From NCBI GenBank assembly GCA_031363915.1, contig JANLVI010000007.1, forward strand, positions 1 to 64,000: a stretch of 64,000 nucleotides of DNA, given 5' to 3'. Below the pieces are notes generated by a model. That model was not told the DNA's origin, did no database searches, and saw nothing but the letters and a program-made list of their open reading frames with translations. Position numbers and translations under genes: made by a program. Origin of the DNA: JANLVI01 sp031363915 (GTDB lineage: Bacteria > Vulcanimicrobiota > Vulcanimicrobiia > Vulcanimicrobiales > Vulcanimicrobiaceae). Below, piece after piece: positions 26,822 through 34,927 of the stretch. Numbering within the stretch: the stretch's first letter is position 1; every line of letters starts with the position of its first letter.

Positions 26822-27853
26822 ATGTTCTCACCATGCACGCCGAACCTCGTTGGAGCGGCGCTCCTCTCATGTGCTTTGCTCGCGGGCTGCGCGGGCTCGA
26901 AGACGGCCAATGAGCCCACAGGGCCGCGCCTCGGCATGGTCACCGATGTCGGCGGACTCGGCGACCGATCGTTCAACGATTCGGCATTTGCGGGCTTACG
27001 TGCGGCAAAAGAAAAGCTCAACGCGCAGATTCAAGTCGTGCCATCGCGTTCGGCCAGTGACTATCAGCCCAACTTGCTGCTGCTCGCGACCAAAGAGTAT
27101 CAGGAAGTCTTCGCCATCGGCTTCCTGATGGCAAAAGACCTCAGCGAAGTCGCGGCAAGCCATCCGAAGACGCACTTTGCGATCATCGACGCGGTCGTCG
27201 ATCTGCCCAACGTCGCCTCGGTGACGTTCAAAGAAGAAGAGGGCTCGTTTCTGGCCGGCGCCGCCGCTGCGCTCGTCACCAAGACGAAGACCGTCGCGTT
27301 TTTAGGCGGCATCGATATCCCGCTCTTACGGAAATTCGAGGCGGGTTTCACCGCCGGCGTGCACCAGATCGATCCCCGGGTCGACGTGCTGGTAAAATAC
27401 ACCGGGAGTTTCGATGACGTCGCGGCCGGTAAGGAACTCGGCGGCGTGCTCTTCGATCAAGGTGCCGATATCGTGTTCGTCGCGGCGGGCAAAGCCGGCC
27501 TCGGTGCGATCGAGCAAGTGAAATCGCGTCCCAATCATTACGTGATCGGCGTCGACTCCAATCAGGACGCAATCGCGCCGGGCAAAATCCTCACGAGCAT
27601 GATCAAACGCGTCGACGTCGCTGTCCTGCGCGTAAGCGAACAATCCGCATCGGAAAAACCCGCCAGCGGCCACGTGATCCTCGGACTCAGAGACGACGGC
27701 GTCGGCCTCACCGATTTCAAGTATACGAAGTCGGCGATGACAAAAACGAAGTTCGAGCAACTCGATGCGATCAAAGCCGCGATCATCGCCGGCAAGATCG
27801 TTCCGCCAGAGACGCGCGAGGAGCTCGCGACATTCAAACGAGTCGCGCTCTAG
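26822..27853 (+). CDS. BMP-family nucleoside-binding lipoprotein of an ABC importer
   Basis: The 343-residue protein begins with a lipoprotein signal ending in the lipobox LLAGC (C23). The mature part is a basic membrane protein (BMP/PnrA) domain: LGMVTDVGGLGDRSFNDSA at the start, GFLMAKDLSEVA, EEGSFLAGAAAALVT and VIGVDSNQDA. Such proteins bind purine or pyrimidine nucleosides. The following ATPase and two permease genes complete an importer of the NupABC/YufNOPQ type. The stop overlaps the probable ATPase start, so translation is likely coupled. Confidence 0.95.
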   Translation: MFSPCTPNLVGAALLSCALLAGCAGSKTANEPTGPRLGMVTDVGGLGDRSFNDSAFAGLRAAKEKLNAQIQVVPSRSASDYQPNLLLLATKEYQEVFAIGFLMAKDLSEVAASHPKTHFAIIDAVVDLPNVASVTFKEEEGSFLAGAAAALVTKTKTVAFLGGIDIPLLRKFEAGFTAGVHQIDPRVDVLVKYTGSFDDVAAGKELGGVLFDQGADIVFVAAGKAGLGAIEQVKSRPNHYVIGVDSNQDAIAPGKILTSMIKRVDVAVLRVSEQSASEKPASGHVILGLRDDGVGLTDFKYTKSAMTKTKFEQLDAIKAAIIAGKIVPPETREELATFKRVAL

Positions 27854-29292
27854 CACTCGAACTCCGCGGGATTCGCAAACGATACGGCACACTTGCCGCC
27901 GTCGACGGCGTCGACCTCGATTGCGTGCCCGGTGAGATTCACGCGCTCGTCGGGGAGAATGGTGCGGGCAAATCCACGCTCGCAGCGATCGCCTACGGCA
28001 GTGTCACGCCGGATTCCGGTACGGTTCGCGCAAGCGGCGTCGTGGGTCTGGTTCACCAGCATTTCAAACTGATCGACCGCCTGCGCGTGTGGGAGAACGT
28101 CCTACTCGGGCGCGAGCCCAAGCGCGGTTTTGCGATCGACGTACCGGCGGCGCGCGCGCGCGTGCTCGAACTGTGCGCGAGGTACGGACTCGAACTCGAT
28201 CCAGGCGCCCGCATCGAGTCGCTCCCGATCGCGGTACGGCAACGCGTCGAACTCGTACGCGAACTGCAGCGCGAACCCGCCGTGCTGCTGCTCGACGAAC
28301 CGACGGCGGCGCTCGCGCCGAGCGAAATCGACGCGTTCTTCGTGACGATTCGAGCGCTTGCGACGCGCGGTACGGCAATCGTGATCGTGACGCATAAACT
28401 GAATGAAGTTATCACGCACGCCGATCGTGTCACCGTTATGCGAGCGGGTAAGATCGTCACATCGATGCGCGTCGCAGAGACGAACGTCGATGCGATCGCG
28501 CGCGCGATGGTCGGCGGCAACCTACCCGCCATCACACCGCATCTGGCAACGACGCTCGCGCCCGCACTCGAGGTCGAACGCCTCACCGCCGGCAGCGGGG
28601 CCGGGGGGCTCGTCGATGCGAGTTTTGCCGTGCGCGCGGGGGAGATCGTCGGCATCGCGGGGATCGAAGGGAACGGACAATCGGCCCTCGCCGATGCGCT
28701 CGCGGGCGTGATCGACTACAGCGGGCGTATCGCTCTTGCCCGAATCGAGCTCCCCGCGCGCGTCTCGCCGGCTGCGCGCCTGCGCCTCGGCATGCGTTCG
28801 ATCCCTCAGGACCGTCACTCCGAGGCACTCGTGCCCGATTGGTCCGTCGCCGAGAACGCGGCGCTCGGCCGTCAGCGCGCGCTGCGCGGCGGCGCACTCG
28901 TCGACCGCGCGCGCACGATGGCGTTCGCGCAATCGATCGTCGAGCGCTACGACGTGCGTCCGCCAAATCCGAACGCGCGCATCGGCACACTTTCGGGTGG
29001 GAATCAGCAGAAAGTCGTCGTCGGGCGCGCGCTCGAGAGCGATCCGCAGTTCGTGCTCGCGTATCAGCCGACGCGCGGCATCGATATCGGTGCTGCGGCA
29101 CTCGTGCAGTCGCGGTTGATCGAAGCGCGCAACGCGGGCGTCGCCGTGCTGCTGATCTCGTTCGAACTCGACGAAATTCTCACGCTTGCGGATCGCGTAC
29201 TCGTGATGTACGGCGGCCGGATCGTCGGCGCGTTCGAACGCGGCGCACTCGACCGTTCGCGCATCGGCGCGTTGATGGCCGGCTCCTCGTGA
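27832..29292 (+). CDS. Nucleoside ABC importer ATPase (two ATP-binding domains)
   Basis: This is a tandem ATPase of the simple-sugar/nucleoside importer class. Domain 1 has GENGAGKST and LLLDEPTAALAPSE, with a degenerate signature (LPIAVRQRVEL). Domain 2 has the family's altered Walker A EGNGQSA and an intact LSGGNQQKVVVG signature. The first GTG, at 27925, would remove the N-terminal strand ALELRGIRKRYG and the segment after it. The frame is open upstream but has no ATG, GTG or TTG there. An ATT at 27832, preceded at 8 nt by GAGGAG (27818-27823), gives a full-length 486-residue protein and overlaps the lipoprotein gene by 22 nt. Confidence 0.88.
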   Translation: MQTSRALALELRGIRKRYGTLAAVDGVDLDCVPGEIHALVGENGAGKSTLAAIAYGSVTPDSGTVRASGVVGLVHQHFKLIDRLRVWENVLLGREPKRGFAIDVPAARARVLELCARYGLELDPGARIESLPIAVRQRVELVRELQREPAVLLLDEPTAALAPSEIDAFFVTIRALATRGTAIVIVTHKLNEVITHADRVTVMRAGKIVTSMRVAETNVDAIARAMVGGNLPAITPHLATTLAPALEVERLTAGSGAGGLVDASFAVRAGEIVGIAGIEGNGQSALADALAGVIDYSGRIALARIELPARVSPAARLRLGMRSIPQDRHSEALVPDWSVAENAALGRQRALRGGALVDRARTMAFAQSIVERYDVRPPNPNARIGTLSGGNQQKVVVGRALESDPQFVLAYQPTRGIDIGAAALVQSRLIEARNAGVAVLLISFELDEILTLADRVLVMYGGRIVGAFERGALDRSRIGALMAGSS

Positions 29293-30305
29293 GCCGGATC
29301 CCGCGCGGTTTGCGCGACGCGCTTCTCGCGGTCGTGCTCGTCTTCATCGTCGGCAGCATCGCGATGCTCGTCGCGCATGCAAGCCCGCTCGTCGGCTTCG
29401 GCGCGCTCTTCAGCGGCGCGCTCGGCAGCCCCGCGGAACTCGGCGAGACGCTCGTGCAGACGACCGCGCTACTGTTCCCGGCGCTCGGGATCACGATCGC
29501 GTTTCGCGCCGGACTCTTCAACATCGGTGCCGAGGGACAACTCGTGCTCGGCGGATTGCTCGCGGGCTATGTCGCTGCGGCGCTGCCGATTGCGGGCCTC
29601 ATCGCGATCCCGGTCGTCCTCGCGGCCGGTGCCATTGGCGGCGGCGCGTGGGGCGCGCTTGCGGGATTCTTGAAAGCGCGCTTCGGCGCAAACGAAGTTA
29701 TCGCAACGTTGATGCTCAACGTCATCGCCGGCTTGCTCGCGACGTACATCGTCAACGGTCCCTTCAAGATGAACGGCGCGACACCGGGCGAGACGGCCTC
29801 GATCCCGCGCGGCTCGTGGCTGCCCACCCTGATTCCGGATACGCGCCTCACGGTCGCGTTCCTCATCGCAATCGCGATTGCGCTGCTTTTGCGCTTCGTC
29901 CTCACGCGTACCGTTTTCGGCTACGAGTTGCGCGCAGCGGGCGATGCACCGGAAGCGGCCAAGCGCGCGGGCATCGATCTCTCGCGCATGGCGCTCGTCG
30001 CGATGTCGCTCTCGGGCGCGATCGCGGGTTTGGGCGGCGCGGCAATCGTGCTCGGCGTCCTGCACCGCTTCAACACCGCGCTCTCGCCGGGCTACGGTTT
30101 TATCGCGATCGCCGTCGCGCTGGTCGGCAGCCTCGATCCGCTCTTCGTAACGATCGCGGCGTTCGCGTTCGGCGTGTTGCAAAGCGGCGCGCTCTCGATG
30201 CAGGCGGAAGCACAGGTTCCAAAAGACGTTGTCGCGATCGTTGAAGGCGTCGTCATCATCGCCCTCGCCGGCCGACGCTATTTGAATCGCGGAGGTGACC
30301 GCTGA
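29289..30305 (+). CDS. Nucleoside ABC importer permease 1
   Basis: The 338-residue BPD_transp_2 permease has about nine or ten hydrophobic segments. The FNIGAEGQLVLGG motif near residue 75 and GYELRAAGDAPEAAKRAGI in the cytoplasmic coupling region identify the branched-chain/nucleoside permease class. The GTG at 29289 overlaps the ATPase stop (GTGA). A much longer in-frame ORF from 28839 runs antiparallel in character to the ATPase gene and is not real. The stop codon shares its last base with the next ATG. Confidence 0.93.
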   Translation: MSRIPRGLRDALLAVVLVFIVGSIAMLVAHASPLVGFGALFSGALGSPAELGETLVQTTALLFPALGITIAFRAGLFNIGAEGQLVLGGLLAGYVAAALPIAGLIAIPVVLAAGAIGGGAWGALAGFLKARFGANEVIATLMLNVIAGLLATYIVNGPFKMNGATPGETASIPRGSWLPTLIPDTRLTVAFLIAIAIALLLRFVLTRTVFGYELRAAGDAPEAAKRAGIDLSRMALVAMSLSGAIAGLGGAAIVLGVLHRFNTALSPGYGFIAIAVALVGSLDPLFVTIAAFAFGVLQSGALSMQAEAQVPKDVVAIVEGVVIIALAGRRYLNRGGDR

Positions 30306-31165
30306 TGGATGCCGCGGTCGCGCTCATCGTTCTCACCCTCATCAAAGCGACGCCGCTCATCTATGCATCGCTCGGCGGCGTGCTCTCCGAGCGATCGGGC
30401 GTGGTGAACATCGGGCTCGAAGGGATGCTCGTCGCAGGCGCGTTCTTCGGCGTGGTCGGCTCGTACGCGAGCGGCAATGCGATCGTGGGCGCCGTCTGCG
30501 GCGTGCTCGCCGCGATGCTGCTCGCCGCGATCTTCGCCTTCGTCGTCACCCGCTTCGCCGTCGATCAAATCGTCACGGGGACCGGGATCAACATCGCGAT
30601 GATCGGCGCGGCCGCCTACGGTCTTGTCATCGTCTTCGGTCAACCCGGCGCTTCACATGAAGTCCACGCCCTGGGCGTGCCCGGGGAGCGCGCGCTCATC
30701 GGCGTTGCGATCGTCCTTGCCATCGTCTTGCAATTCGTCATCGACCGCACGCCATGGGGCCTGCGCGTGCGAGCGTGCGGAGAAAACCCGAGCGCCGCGG
30801 CGGCCGCCGGGGTAGATCCGCTCCGCACACGGTTCATCGCCGTGACGATCGGCGGCGCGATCGCGGGCCTCGGCGGCGTCTTCCTCTCGCTTGCCGAGCT
30901 CGATCTCTACAGCGACGGAATGACGGCCGGGCGCGGCTTCATCGCACTCGCCGCCGTCATCTTCGGACGCTGGAATCCGCTCGGAGCCCTCGGCGCGTCA
31001 CTCTTTTTCGGCTTCTTCGCCGCGCTGCAATACTCGCTTCAGCGCTCGGGCGTCCCAAGTGAACTCATGCAAGCGCTGCCGTATCTGGCCGCCCTCATCG
31101 CACTCGCGGGCTTTGCCGGTCGCGTGCGTGCACCAGCGGCCGACGGCATTCCATACGCCAAGTAG
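30305..31165 (+). CDS. Nucleoside ABC importer permease 2
   Basis: The 286-residue second permease of the importer has about eight hydrophobic segments. The typical opening ATPLIYASLGGVLSERSGVVN is followed by the EGMLVAGAF motif. The coupling loop reads PWGLRVRACGENPSAAAAAG, homologous to that of permease 1. The ATG at 30305 overlaps the preceding stop by one base. It ends the four-gene lipoprotein-ATPase-permease-permease operon. Confidence 0.93.
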   Translation: MDAAVALIVLTLIKATPLIYASLGGVLSERSGVVNIGLEGMLVAGAFFGVVGSYASGNAIVGAVCGVLAAMLLAAIFAFVVTRFAVDQIVTGTGINIAMIGAAAYGLVIVFGQPGASHEVHALGVPGERALIGVAIVLAIVLQFVIDRTPWGLRVRACGENPSAAAAAGVDPLRTRFIAVTIGGAIAGLGGVFLSLAELDLYSDGMTAGRGFIALAAVIFGRWNPLGALGASLFFGFFAALQYSLQRSGVPSELMQALPYLAALIALAGFAGRVRAPAADGIPYAK

Positions 31166-31200
31166 CCGAAGAAACTCGCTCACTCTTCGACACGAGCAAC

Positions 31201-31229
31201 TTGACTTTGGTCGCAGTGACACCGATAGT
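31201..31229 (+). promoter_or_regulatory. Sigma-70-type promoter for a probable leaderless mRNA
   Basis: TTGACT (31201-31206) and GATAGT (31224-31229) are separated by exactly 17 nt, matching the consensus at 5 of 6 and 4 of 6 positions. The expected transcription start, 6-8 nt past the -10 box, falls at or next to the A of the ATG at 31237. No Shine-Dalgarno-like sequence precedes that ATG. Confidence 0.55.
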
Positions 31230-31236
31230 ACTTGTA

Positions 31237-32301
31237 ATGCGTTTTACCCGCACGTATTTTGCCTGTGCCGCGTTGTTCTTTGCACTTCATTCCACCAGCT
31301 CCGCGGCGGCCCCCGGACCACTCGGCGAACTGCAAGCGCAGCTCTCGTCGCTCTCGATGCACGCGCCCGGCAACGTTGGGATCGTGATCAAAGATCTCAC
31401 GACCGGGTTGACCTCCGGCGTGAATGCGTCGGCCGATATGCCGGCCGCCTCCATCATCAAGATCCCGGTGATGGTTGAAGTCTTCCGCCAGATGTCGCTC
31501 GGGACGGTCGGTCTCAACGACACGCTGCATCTGCAGCGCGGCGATCGCGATAACGGCTGGGGCGATCTGGCCGATGCACGGACGGGCTCGGCCTACTCGG
31601 TTTCCAAGCTGATGTGGCTGATGATCACCGAGAGCGACAACACGGCAACCAATATGCTGATCCGCCGTGTCGGCCGCGATCACATCAACACGACGATGCG
31701 CAAACTCGGGCTCGGACAAACGCGGCTCGGCGATTATATCCGGAGCGATGGCAACATCCGCTCCCTGCGCTCGTCGCCCAACGACATGATGAAGCTGCTC
31801 GAAGCGATGGCGCAGGATCGTTTGGTCGATGAGTGGAGCTCGCGCGCGATGATCACGATCCTCACCGGTCAGCATCACAACAGTCTCTTGCCGCAACCGC
31901 TGCCGCCCGGAATTCAAATCGCGCACAAAACCGGCACGCTCCACGACACGCTCAACGACGTCGGCATCGTGTATATGAATAGCGAACCGTATATCATCGC
32001 CGTGATGACGACGCATCTGCCTTCGCTCGATTCCGGGCGCCGCTTCATTCGCAACGTCTCCTCCGCCGCGTTCCGCCAACTCTCGCGCTTCGCGACGTGG
32101 CGCGAAACGAACGATATCCCGACGCTCGCAAAAGTGCCCGCGTTCGCCTCGCCGGACGCCTCGATGTGGCAAACACCCAGCGGCGTCCTCACGCCCCTCG
32201 ACGCGTCGGCCGCCGCCTCGAATACGGAGGAAGCCTTGCCGCCGCCCGCCGCACCGGCGCCGGTCGAATCGCCGAACTCAAGCGCGTCGCCGACTTCGTA
32301 A
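31237..32301 (+). CDS. Secreted class A beta-lactamase-like serine hydrolase
   Basis: The 354-residue product has a Sec signal peptide (residues 1 to about 25), then a penicillin-binding/beta-lactamase fold. It carries the nucleophile motif SIIK, the SDN motif in ESDNTATN and the KTG triad in AHKTGTL, all in order. The Omega-loop ExxLN motif that supplies Glu166 in true class A enzymes is absent; the aligned region reads TRLGDYIRSDGN. Efficient beta-lactam hydrolysis is therefore doubtful, and a cell-wall peptidase or other hydrolase is possible. A Pro/Ala/Ser-rich tail of about 45 residues follows the domain. The gene stands alone behind its own promoter. Confidence 0.87.
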   Translation: MRFTRTYFACAALFFALHSTSSAAAPGPLGELQAQLSSLSMHAPGNVGIVIKDLTTGLTSGVNASADMPAASIIKIPVMVEVFRQMSLGTVGLNDTLHLQRGDRDNGWGDLADARTGSAYSVSKLMWLMITESDNTATNMLIRRVGRDHINTTMRKLGLGQTRLGDYIRSDGNIRSLRSSPNDMMKLLEAMAQDRLVDEWSSRAMITILTGQHHNSLLPQPLPPGIQIAHKTGTLHDTLNDVGIVYMNSEPYIIAVMTTHLPSLDSGRRFIRNVSSAAFRQLSRFATWRETNDIPTLAKVPAFASPDASMWQTPSGVLTPLDASAAASNTEEALPPPAAPAPVESPNSSASPTS

Positions 32302-32322
32302 TTTCGCCGCGCGGCAACGCCC

Positions 32323-33273
32323 CTAGGCTGTCGCGTGCACGTTCCGATTGGCGTACGTCGGGGTAAGCAGGCCCGCGTACTTCGGGATCCGCCCGCGCAC
32401 GAGATTGTCGTACGTTGCTACGAGCTTCGCGGCAATCGGGCCTTGCGTTCCATCGCCGACCAGACGATGGTCGACCGACTGAACCCACTGCACGCCGGCC
32501 GCACTGCCGGTAAAGAGAATTTCATCGGCGCCATAGAGTTCGCTGCGGTCGATCGTGCGCTGCACGACGGTGAGGCCGAGTTCGTCTGCGACGAGATCTA
32601 GGATCGTTTGGCGGGTAATGCCTTCGAGGATGTTCTGCGATGCATCGGGAGTATACACGACGCCGTTCTTCACAAGAATGATGTTCTCGGCCGAACCTTC
32701 GGCGACGTGACCGTCCGAGCTGAGCATGATCGCCTCGTCAAAGCCGTTGAGCTGCGCTTCGCTCTTGGCAAGCGCGCTATTCACGTAGGTGCCCGTGATC
32801 TTCGCGCGCGCGGGGGCCATCGTATCATCGATGCGGCGCCACGAACTCACGCCCGCCTTGAGGCCGACGCTCGAATCGAAGTAGCGGTCGAATGGAATCG
32901 CGATGATGGCAAAGGCATCTTTCACATTGTGCAGGCGCACGCCGACATCTTCATTCGCCTTATAAGAAACCGGCCGGATGTAGATGTCTTGCTTGAAGCC
33001 ATTGCGGGCGACGATTTCCGCCGTGATCTCGCACAGCGTCTTGGTATCGTGCGGCAACTTCATCATCAGCAGCTTCGCCGAATTTGCGAGACGCAAAAAG
33101 TGAGCTTCGAGCTGCAAGAGATAGAGTTCGTCGTCCGCGGCATTCCAGAATCCGCGCACGCCCTCAAAACATCCGGTGCCGTATTGCAAACCATGCGTGA
33201 GCAACCCGACTTTGGCTTCGTCGTAGCGTGAATAGCGGCCGTCGGCGTAGACGGTAAGGGCGGCTAGTTCCAT
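32323..33273 (-). CDS. ilvE: Branched-chain-amino-acid aminotransferase
   Basis: The 316-residue fold-type IV PLP enzyme interconverts Leu, Ile and Val with their 2-oxo acids using glutamate/2-oxoglutarate. Visible landmarks are THGLQYGTGCFEGVRG near the N-terminus, the PLP lysine in ARAKITGTYVNS, GFDEAIMLSSDGHVAEGSAEN, and EILFTGSAAGVQWV. The ATG at 33273 has GGAGA upstream; an in-frame extension to 33453 overlaps the divergent chrA gene and has no homology. The intergenic region to chrA is 76 nt. Confidence 0.95.
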   Translation of the reverse strand: MELAALTVYADGRYSRYDEAKVGLLTHGLQYGTGCFEGVRGFWNAADDELYLLQLEAHFLRLANSAKLLMMKLPHDTKTLCEITAEIVARNGFKQDIYIRPVSYKANEDVGVRLHNVKDAFAIIAIPFDRYFDSSVGLKAGVSSWRRIDDTMAPARAKITGTYVNSALAKSEAQLNGFDEAIMLSSDGHVAEGSAENIILVKNGVVYTPDASQNILEGITRQTILDLVADELGLTVVQRTIDRSELYGADEILFTGSAAGVQWVQSVDHRLVGDGTQGPIAAKLVATYDNLVRGRIPKYAGLLTPTYANRNVHATA

Positions 33274-33349
33274 GGTTTCTCCGGTCGTTTGGGGGACCGC
33301 CCAGCTTCCCGTAGCATTCTGTGAGTCCTCCGGCGAACGTGCTGGCCCG

Positions 33350-34540
33350 ATGGCCGACGTTTTCGGAGTGTTTCTCCGGTTAGGTTTGACGTCGTTTGGG
33401 GGCCCGATCGCACACCTCGGGTATTTCCGCGACGAATTTGTCACGCGCCGCAAATGGCTCGACGAGGCGACGTTCGCCGCGATCGTGGCCTTCTGTTCGG
33501 TCTTACCCGGTCCGACGAGTTCGCAAGTCGGGATGATCGTGGGGCTTCATCGCGCGGGCGGCCTCGGGATGTTGCTCGCTTGGATCGGTTTTACGACACC
33601 CTCGGCGATCGTGATGACGCTCTTCGCCGTTGCCGTCCAAGCCGGCGGTGCGGCGCCGCCGCTGTGGCTCGGCGGTTTGCTTGCCGGTCTCACGGCCGCG
33701 GCTGCCGCCGTGATCGCGCAAGCGGTCTTGGGCCTCGCGCGCGCGCTCTGTACGGGGCGCGCGACGCAAACGATCGCGCTCGGCGCGGCGATCCTCGCCA
33801 TTGCAACTGCCGTCATCCCTGGCCTTCAATGGCTACCTATTGCGCTCGGAGCCGTCGTCGGCTACGCACTCTTGCGCGCGAACGACGATACGATTCCCCA
33901 CGTGCCGCTCGCGATTCGCATTCGACCCGAAATCGCCTCAATCGCAATCACGCTCTTCATTGCGGGCGCGGTGTTCGTGAGCGTTGCGAGCGAGCGCAGC
34001 GCAAGCGCGACGCTGCTGGCAACGGTCTTCCGCGCGGGTTCGCTCGTCTTCGGCGGTGGTCACGTCGTCCTGCCGCTGTTGCAAGCACTCGTCGGCGAAG
34101 GCTTGATCTCCGGTCGCGACTTCTTCGCGGGCTACGGCGTTGCGCAAGCGATCCCGGGCCCGCTTACGACCTTCGCCGCGTTCCTTGGCTACGACAACCT
34201 CTCGCCATTGCACGGCGCGTGGGGCGCGCTCGTCGCGACGATCGTCATCTTCATCCCCTCGGCGCTCCTCATCGTCGGACTCATTCCGTTTTGGGAGCGC
34301 TTACGGCAGTTGCCGGGTGCCGGACGTGCGCTGCGCGGCGCCAACGCAAGCGTAGTCGGCTTGCTCGGTGCCGTCTTGTATTCACCGATCCTCACCTCAC
34401 TTGCGGCCGCACCCATGCGCGTGGGCGTTGCATTGATCGCCTTCGCGCTCTTGGCGGTGTGGAAATTCCCGCCATGGATCGCCGTCGGGGCGGCCGGTGC
34501 CCTCGGCATTATCGTTGCGTTAAGCGGCGGGACGATTTAA
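33350..34540 (+). CDS. chrA: Chromate transporter (CHR family, two-domain ChrA)
   Basis: The 396-residue protein has two homologous halves, each with about five helices. The first begins with the CHR signature FLRLGLTSFGGPIAHLGYF and LPGPTSSQVGMIVG. The second repeats it as FRAGSLVFGGGHVVLPLLQ and GVAQAIPGPLTTFAAFLG. ChrA proteins expel chromate, probably with protons or sulphate exchange. The start at 33350 places the Met just before the first signature; an earlier in-frame start at 33272 lies inside the ilvE start region. Confidence 0.93.
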   Translation: MADVFGVFLRLGLTSFGGPIAHLGYFRDEFVTRRKWLDEATFAAIVAFCSVLPGPTSSQVGMIVGLHRAGGLGMLLAWIGFTTPSAIVMTLFAVAVQAGGAAPPLWLGGLLAGLTAAAAAVIAQAVLGLARALCTGRATQTIALGAAILAIATAVIPGLQWLPIALGAVVGYALLRANDDTIPHVPLAIRIRPEIASIAITLFIAGAVFVSVASERSASATLLATVFRAGSLVFGGGHVVLPLLQALVGEGLISGRDFFAGYGVAQAIPGPLTTFAAFLGYDNLSPLHGAWGALVATIVIFIPSALLIVGLIPFWERLRQLPGAGRALRGANASVVGLLGAVLYSPILTSLAAAPMRVGVALIAFALLAVWKFPPWIAVGAAGALGIIVALSGGTI

Positions 34541-34563
34541 GCCGCAGCGAAAACGTACCGCTC

Positions 34564-34902
34564 ATGTTCGAGTGGATCGAAGGCTCGCGGACGTTCGATA
34601 TCATCTTTGGGCTCGTCACGGCGGGCGCGTGTCTTTCCGTTGCCGCTGCGATGCTCTGGTATTGGCTGCCCGCGCATCGCCGCTCGTTTTTCGGCACGCG
34701 GATCGATCCCACGTATCGTCTCCAACTCGCATACGGATTGTTCGGCATGGGCATGTTCGGAACCGACATCGGCTGCCGCTTCATCCCGCACGACGATCTC
34801 GCGTTCGTTCATCCAACGTATTTCACGATCACGTTGCTGCTCTTCTTCGCGCTGGGCCCGCGCTTGATCGCCATGGCCGCACGCGCCCGGACCACCGCCT
34901 AA
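34564..34902 (+). CDS. Small membrane protein, unknown (112 aa)
   Basis: An ATG 23 nt after the chrA stop opens a 112-residue product. It has hydrophobic segments at about residues 14-34 and 86-104, and a possible third near 55-68. A polar loop contains GTDIGCRFIPHDDLAFVHPTYF. The His, Asp and Cys residues in that loop might bind metal, but I recognise no family. The frame continues open far upstream through chrA as a shadow frame, so only the part after the chrA stop should be taken as coding. Confidence 0.55.
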   Translation: MFEWIEGSRTFDIIFGLVTAGACLSVAAAMLWYWLPAHRRSFFGTRIDPTYRLQLAYGLFGMGMFGTDIGCRFIPHDDLAFVHPTYFTITLLLFFALGPRLIAMAARARTTA

Positions 34903-34927
34903 CTCCGCTCCCGATGAGGACGTATTC

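Noticed and set aside
31167..31189. CGAAGA/TCTTCG hairpin after the nucleoside importer operon
   Set aside because: It has only 6 bp with an 11-nt loop and no T-run, so it is not a convincing terminator.
33454..34563. Long plus-strand open frame upstream of the 112-residue membrane protein
   Set aside because: It runs through chrA in another frame and is Arg-rich; only the part after 34564 looks coding.
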